NCBI GenBank assembly: GCA_021775805.1
Contig: JAJFHD010000096.1
Span: 1-64,000, forward strand
Length of the DNA stretch: 64,000 nt
Direction: 5' to 3'
Source: Alphaproteobacteria bacterium
GTDB taxonomy: Bacteria; Pseudomonadota; Alphaproteobacteria; Rhizobiales; JAJFHC01
In this document: one piece after another, positions 58,881 to 64,000 of the stretch
Position numbering within the stretch: position 1 is the first letter of the stretch
Layout of the letters: each line of letters begins with the position of its first letter
Translations under genes and position numbers: made by a program
Notes under the pieces: generated by a model
The model's input: the letters and a program-made list of their open reading frames with translations, nothing else
The model's database searches: none
Told to the model about the DNA's origin: nothing

Positions 58881-59270
58881 TCAGGTGCAGCGCTTGGTCC
58901 GGCGGCCGGTGGCGACAACGCGGACCCGGGTCCATCCCGAACGCACGAAGTCGAGCCTGCGGGCCGCAGCCTTCGTCACGTCGATGATCCGCCCACGCAC
59001 AAAAGGACCGCGGTCGTTGACACAGACGATGACCGAGCGGCCGTTGCGCAGGTTGGTCACCCGCACATGCGTACCGAAACGCAAGGTCCGATGGGCAGCC
59101 GTCATGGTGTGGGGGCTCGCCCGTTCGCCACTGGCGGTCTTTGTCGTCATGGCATACCAGGACGCCTTGCCTTCCTGGGCAGCGCTTGCGGGAACTGCAA
59201 GCAGAATCGAACCGAAAACGGCCAGGCTGGCAGCAACAGCGAGTCTTGAGCGCATTGGTCTTGACGACAT
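58881..59270 (-). CDS. rlpA: Septal ring lytic transglycosylase RlpA-like protein
   Basis: [70 protein letters not shown]. Confidence 0.92.
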   Translation of the reverse strand: MSSRPMRSRLAVAASLAVFGSILLAVPASAAQEGKASWYAMTTKTASGERASPHTMTAAHRTLRFGTHVRVTNLRNGRSVIVCVNDRGPFVRGRIIDVTKAAARRLDFVRSGWTRVRVVATGRRTKRCT

Positions 59271-59405
59271 GGGAGTTTTTTCCTTCGAGCCCTGGATCAG
59301 GGCGCATAAGCAGCCGAATTGTGTCAGGATTGTGGCGCAAACTGCAATCACAGACCTGCCAATAATGTCCATTGTTGCCTGGACTACCGCAATCCGCTGA
59401 ACGCT

Positions 59406-60182
59406 TTACCGCCCCTTCCACTCCGGCTTTCGGTTTTCCGCGAACGCCGTAGCCCCCTCCTTGAGGTCCTCGCTGCGGTAGACTGTTTGAACTGTGTCCA
59501 TTCCTAAGATGAAATCGAAGGCATCCATTTCCGGCACCGTTTCCGTGCGCCGCAGCACGTCCTTGATCGCGGCATAGATCAGCGGCGGGCCTTCAGACAG
59601 GGTCTTGGCGATCTCGCGGGCGCGGGTCATGAGCTGGTCGGCGGGCAGGATCTCGTTGACCAGGCCCCAGTGTTTGGCTTCGTCCACATCCATCCAGCGG
59701 CCGGTCATGAGGAATTCCGCCGTGACATGGTAGGGGATCCGTCGGCGCAGCTTGATGGTCGCCGCATCGGCGATAACGCCGACATTGATTTCAGGTAACG
59801 CGAACTTGGCGTTTTCCGCCGCCAGGATGATGTCGGTCGAGATCATGATCTCGAAGCCGCCGCCACAGGCGATGCCGTTGATCGCCCCGATCACCGGCTT
59901 GTTGAGGTTCTTCAATTCCTGCAGGCCGCCAAACCCGCCGACCCCGAAATCGCCATCCGGCTCCTCGCCGTCGCTGACTGCTTTCAAATCCCATCCGGGA
60001 CAGAAAAACTTTTCACCGGCGGCCGTCAGGATCGCCACCCGCAATTCGGGATCATCGCGAAAATCCGCAAAGACATCGCCCATGATCTTGCTGGTGGCGG
60101 CATCGATAGCGTTGGCCTTGGGCCGGTCGATCAGGACTTCGAGAATGGCACCGTCGCGGGTGACCTTGATCGGATCAGACAT
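59406..60182 (-). CDS. Enoyl-CoA hydratase (carnitinyl-CoA dehydratase-like)
   Basis: VLIDRPKANAIDAATSKIMGDVF; GAINGIACGGGFEIMISTDIILAAENAKFALPE. Confidence 0.93.
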   Translation of the reverse strand: MSDPIKVTRDGAILEVLIDRPKANAIDAATSKIMGDVFADFRDDPELRVAILTAAGEKFFCPGWDLKAVSDGEEPDGDFGVGGFGGLQELKNLNKPVIGAINGIACGGGFEIMISTDIILAAENAKFALPEINVGVIADAATIKLRRRIPYHVTAEFLMTGRWMDVDEAKHWGLVNEILPADQLMTRAREIAKTLSEGPPLIYAAIKDVLRRTETVPEMDAFDFILGMDTVQTVYRSEDLKEGATAFAENRKPEWKGR

Positions 60183-60228
60183 GCAAAAACCTCTTGTGTT
60201 GTCTCTTTTGTCTTCAGTTGGTGAAGTG

Positions 60229-60993
60229 TCACAGGCACTTGAATTCGGCAACACCGAACGGTTCGAATCTGGCGCGGGCGTGATCGCCCCGGGCCAGATC
60301 GTACTGCTTGGTGAAGGAACCGGACATGATGTAATCGCCGGCCTTCAGGTCCCGGCCGTAACGCCCCAGCACATCGGCCAGCCAGACCAGCGAATGAACC
60401 GGATCGCCCAGCACGGCAGATCCGGATGCGGTTTCGCGGGCTTCTCCGTTGACTTCGATCTGGACGGTTGCAGCGGTCAAATCATGGTGTGGTTCGAATG
60501 GCACGAAGTCTCCCGTGACGAAGTAACGTTGCTGGGCATTGCCGGCCATCGATAGGGCAAAATCGAGCCCGATGACACAGCGCTTTTCGATGATTTCCAT
60601 GGCCGGGGCGACGGCCTCAATCGCGGCACGGGCCTGGCCGTAGGACACCTGGCCGCCATCAAGGTCGGCGCCCAGGCGAAAACACAGTTCGTTCTCGAAC
60701 CCCGGTGATACCAGCGTATCAAACGCCACACCGGCCGGCGAGGCAAGCCTGCCGGAGTCGAGCAGTTGTCCGAAACAGGGCTCGTGGACCCCTTGTTGTT
60801 CCTGCATCGCCTTGGCCGTAAGGCCGACCTTCCAGCCCGCCCGGCGCTCACCCTCGGCTTCGTGCAGGCCCATGAGATCGAACTGAATCTGGTAGGCGGC
60901 AGGCAGATCGAGAACACCGTTCAGGGATTCCGGGTAAAGTCCGCCGGTGTGATAGGCTTCGTGAAGCGTTTTGGCGATTTGTGCGCTCTGCAT
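60229..60993 (-). CDS. 2-keto-4-pentenoate hydratase/FAH family protein (paralogue 1)
   Basis: AAYQIQFDLMGLHEAEGERRAGWKVGLTAKAMQEQ; MHPC/FAH hydratase pattern. Confidence 0.88.
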   Translation of the reverse strand: MQSAQIAKTLHEAYHTGGLYPESLNGVLDLPAAYQIQFDLMGLHEAEGERRAGWKVGLTAKAMQEQQGVHEPCFGQLLDSGRLASPAGVAFDTLVSPGFENELCFRLGADLDGGQVSYGQARAAIEAVAPAMEIIEKRCVIGLDFALSMAGNAQQRYFVTGDFVPFEPHHDLTAATVQIEVNGEARETASGSAVLGDPVHSLVWLADVLGRYGRDLKAGDYIMSGSFTKQYDLARGDHARARFEPFGVAEFKCL

Positions 60994-61105
60994 GGCATGT
61001 TCCCGGTTGTGACAACATTCGGGCGCTACCATATCCAGACGAAGAGAGCTTTGTCATGCCCTTCGTGCCCGGCCAAGCCGGAAAAGTGCGGTCACCGAAC
61101 CGGCG

Positions 61106-62023
61106 TCACGCTATCGGAACCGGCTTGTGACGCAGTCCCGAGACGGCATTATAAGCGAGGGCAGAAAGCAGCACCACGCCGCCGATCAGTGTACCGGTCC
61201 CGGCGGTTTCCCCCAGGAACAGCCAAACCCAGAAAGGACCGAGGACGACTTCAGTCATCGCCAGCAGCGCCAGTTCCGCTGCCGGCACATGTCTCGAACC
61301 GATCGTGTAGAGACTGAGTCCCAGGCCCAGTTGAACAACGCCCAGGCACACGGAGAGGCCCACGTCGCGCAGCGGAATGGCAAGTCCCTCGCCCGAAGAA
61401 ACGCACAACAGCCCCATGACGATTGTAGTGAAGACACCGCCCAGAAAGACCGCGGGGAACATGTCGTCGCTACGTTTCCAGCGCAGCGCAAGTGTAAAGA
61501 AAGCAAACCCGACGGCCGATATTGTTGCCCACAGGTTGCCCAGCAGATGGCCGAGCGTAATTCCCTCCGCGACCATGATTGCGATCCCCACGGCGGCAAC
61601 GGCCATCGCGATCCATGTGGCGGTCCTCACGGCTTCGCCAAGCAGAACTCGGGCCAGCAGGGCGGCAAAAAACGGCGCCGTCGCAAACAGAAACATGGCG
61701 TTGGCGACAGTGGTTTCCTTGATCGCGACGATGCTGCCGCAAAACGCGAAAACCAGCGCCAATCCGCCGGCAACCGCCGATACGCCCATCTTGCGGAACA
61801 CATGCCTCAACCCGACAATGCTGCCGGCCCTCACCCCCATGACAATCAGCACAAATGCCGACAGGGTCAGGGACCGGTAGAACAGGATCTGCCAGGCCGA
61901 CGCCGACTCGGTCAGGCGCACCACGATCCCCATGATCGACCAGCAGGTGCCGGCCAGGATCACCAGCAGGACGCCGCGCCGATAGGCACCATCAATGTTG
62001 GCCGCTGCGGCAAGCGCAGACAT
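61106..62023 (-). CDS. DMT/EamA family transporter
   Basis: 10-TM EamA pattern. Confidence 0.92.
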   Translation of the reverse strand: MSALAAAANIDGAYRRGVLLVILAGTCWSIMGIVVRLTESASAWQILFYRSLTLSAFVLIVMGVRAGSIVGLRHVFRKMGVSAVAGGLALVFAFCGSIVAIKETTVANAMFLFATAPFFAALLARVLLGEAVRTATWIAMAVAAVGIAIMVAEGITLGHLLGNLWATISAVGFAFFTLALRWKRSDDMFPAVFLGGVFTTIVMGLLCVSSGEGLAIPLRDVGLSVCLGVVQLGLGLSLYTIGSRHVPAAELALLAMTEVVLGPFWVWLFLGETAGTGTLIGGVVLLSALAYNAVSGLRHKPVPIA

Positions 62024-62491
62024 CGTGTCACTCCCAGACCGGTTGAATAGGTTGAACTCAGGGGCGTGTTGCCGGAAATGGAAACACCCCCCAATTTCCC
62101 TTATCCCTAATTGACATGTCCGTCACGAGGAATCGCGCGTGGCCTCAATCCAATTCACTTTCCAGGTAAAGACTGAATGCAGACTTGTTCGCTCTCCGCT
62201 CCAACGAAAAAGGCCCGCATTAGGCAAGGTTCTGAACCACGCTGTCGCGTGTCCGGGAAACAATATTTCCCGTTTCCCGTGCGCGATGCAGTACGTCAGT
62301 GCTGCGTCGCAGACACGGGATCGCTCCAACCTCAAGACCTGCTGTTTGTAAGACCCCGGCACGCTATAGTTTGTTCGGGGAATGGAGATCATGTCGCAAT
62401 CCGTTCAACCACGACCTGCGTTTCCCGGACAAACAAAGTGGAGACCGGGAGCCAAACAATCGACATTCACCGGGCTGCTAACACCGTTGCC

Positions 62492-63289
62492 TCAGATCAC
62501 ATCGAGGTGAACCGCTCCAAGGCCGGAAAACTCAACCGTGACGCGGCCTGTGCGATCAATCCAGAACATGTCCGTGGCGGTGCCCGTATTGTGAATTTGG
62601 CCCGCCTTCAGGCCGTCGCCGTCCCGGGAGCGTGCGTTGGCAAGCCAGACGAAGGCGTCCATCGGATCACCCAGCACGTTGGCGCCATAACCTTCTCGCA
62701 CGACGTTGCCGTCGACCGTCAGGGTCACGGCACAATTGACAAGGTCGATGGTCTGCCACGCCTCAACACCGTCGCCGTAAACCAGGGCACCGTCGGTTCC
62801 ATTGTCGGCAATCACGGAGAAGACATTCTGTTCGGGCCAGTTCTCAAGGTGGCCGGCCACGACTTCGATGGTCGGATGGACGCTGGCGACGGCTGCCTCG
62901 ATCTCGGCCCGTTTGTAGGGTGCCTCGCGGCCTGGAAGGTCGCGGGACAAGCGGAACCCGAATTCACACTCCAGGACGATCGGCGGAAAAGCCTCGGCCT
63001 CCAGCCGTGCCGGCGACGGCAGGATGTATTGCGAGAACAGCCTTGCATAGTAAGGTTCGTCGAGTTTGAGGATCTCCTGGATCCGGGTGTTCGTGCAGGC
63101 GCAAAACCACCCGCCGACTTCCCAGCCCAGCATTTCCACGAACCGGCCCTGAACCGCGTAGGCTTCTTCCAGTGTCCGCGGCCGGCAGTCTTCCGGCAAA
63201 CCCGCCATGACTTTGTTTTCAAGCCTTGCCGCTGTCAGGCACCGGGCGGCCTCTTCAATCTGGTTTTCTGTCAGCACGACGAGCCTCAA
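62492..63289 (-). CDS. 2-keto-4-pentenoate hydratase/FAH family protein (paralogue 2)
   Basis: EAYAVQGRFVEMLGWEVGGWFCACTN...; DPMDAFVWLANARSRDGDGLKAGQIHNTGTATDMFWID, aligning with paralogue 1 DPVHSLVWLADVLGRYGRDLKAGDYIMSGSFT. Confidence 0.85.
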   Translation of the reverse strand: MRLVVLTENQIEEAARCLTAARLENKVMAGLPEDCRPRTLEEAYAVQGRFVEMLGWEVGGWFCACTNTRIQEILKLDEPYYARLFSQYILPSPARLEAEAFPPIVLECEFGFRLSRDLPGREAPYKRAEIEAAVASVHPTIEVVAGHLENWPEQNVFSVIADNGTDGALVYGDGVEAWQTIDLVNCAVTLTVDGNVVREGYGANVLGDPMDAFVWLANARSRDGDGLKAGQIHNTGTATDMFWIDRTGRVTVEFSGLGAVHLDVI

Positions 63290-63445
63290 TCAATGGTTGC
63301 GAGTCCTACCCTAGGTCCGCTCTTGCATTGCTGCAATCGAACTTTGGCTCAGTCTTGCCGATCAAAGGACTCGAAATCTTTGTGCAAGACCGCTACGAAG
63401 TGACAATTATCGCACCACCCGCCACAACCCCAACCGGATACCTTC

Positions 63446-64000
63446 ATGACACCGACGCCCGCCGCAAACCCGCTTCTTCGCGACACCGCAACCCCGCCGA
63501 TACCCGAGGCCCGTGGCTGGCTTTCCGGCTACAAGGGAGATTTCGGTGATGTCGTCGATTTGTCCCAGGCGGTGCCGGGATATCCACCCCATCCCGAATT
63601 GCTCAACCAGCTTTCGGTTGCCGCCGGAACCGTCGCCGCTGCGGACTATGGCGACATCCAGGGTGATCTCGATCTTCGCGAGGCGCTGGTCGAGGACGTG
63701 AACGCGCTCTATCGATCCTGCATAAATCCGGAAAACATTGCAATCACGGCCGGATGCAATCAGGCTTTTTTCGTCGCCATGACCGCACTGGCCCAGGCCG
63801 GCGACCGGGTCATCCTCGCCCAGCCATGGTACTTCAACCACGAGATGACCCTGCAGATGCTCGGCATCGGCATCGCCCCTCTGGAATGCCGGGCCGAAAA
63901 CGGATTCATCCCCGATCCCGACCAAGCCGAAAAACTCATTGATGGTTCCGTGCGGGCAATCGTGCTGATCTCGCCCAACAATCCCACCGGAGCGATCTAT
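63446..64000 (+). CDS. Class I/II PLP-dependent aminotransferase (truncated by window edge)
   Basis: Translation from ATG 63446: MTPTPAANPLLRD...YGDIQGDLDLREALVEDV...ITAGCNQAFFVAMTALAQAGDRVILAQPWYFNH...LISPNNPTGAIY; open to the end. Confidence 0.93.
   Translation, partial: MTPTPAANPLLRDTATPPIPEARGWLSGYKGDFGDVVDLSQAVPGYPPHPELLNQLSVAAGTVAAADYGDIQGDLDLREALVEDVNALYRSCINPENIAITAGCNQAFFVAMTALAQAGDRVILAQPWYFNHEMTLQMLGIGIAPLECRAENGFIPDPDQAEKLIDGSVRAIVLISPNNPTGAIY

Noticed and set aside
61127-62050. 307-aa plus-strand ORF
   Set aside because: Antisense to an EamA transporter; charged low-complexity composition indicates a shadow ORF

Overview
Chromosomal segment of a GC-rich alphaproteobacterium, probably Hyphomicrobiales-like (judged from gene content and synteny, e.g. 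cobST, the SUV3-like helicase-S4-fdxA-carD-rpoH order, and BA14K). Most of it is ordinary coding sequence. No transposase, phage module, rRNA operon or CRISPR array was recognised. The main accessory block is a same-strand IclR-to-IlvD/EDD catabolic cluster at about 23.9-40.9 kb. It encodes a molybdenum hydroxylase with a fused [2Fe-2S]/Mo subunit, Zn-ADH, TIM-barrel protein, TTT transporter, MBL hydrolase, a TRAP-type solute-binding protein with no signal peptide, an IolD/ALS-like ThDP enzyme, ALDH and IlvD/EDD dehydratase. Other points of interest: (i) a compact, unannotated 24-aa small-protein gene with an almost perfect Shine-Dalgarno and its own terminator (53.2-53.4 kb, minus strand); (ii) an NsrR-like regulator facing an uncharacterised membrane protein plus truncated haemoglobin operon, with a readable NsrR-type operator; (iii) two related palindromic elements upstream of the SUV3-like helicase, one with a perfect 16-bp inverted repeat; (iv) a CRP-type palindrome upstream of rpoH; (v) phased TTCRTTT repeats upstream of an orphan DeoR regulator; (vi) an overlapping pair encoding an exported deaminase and an exported ankyrin protein. 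All functional calls come from reading motifs and family resemblance; no searches were run.
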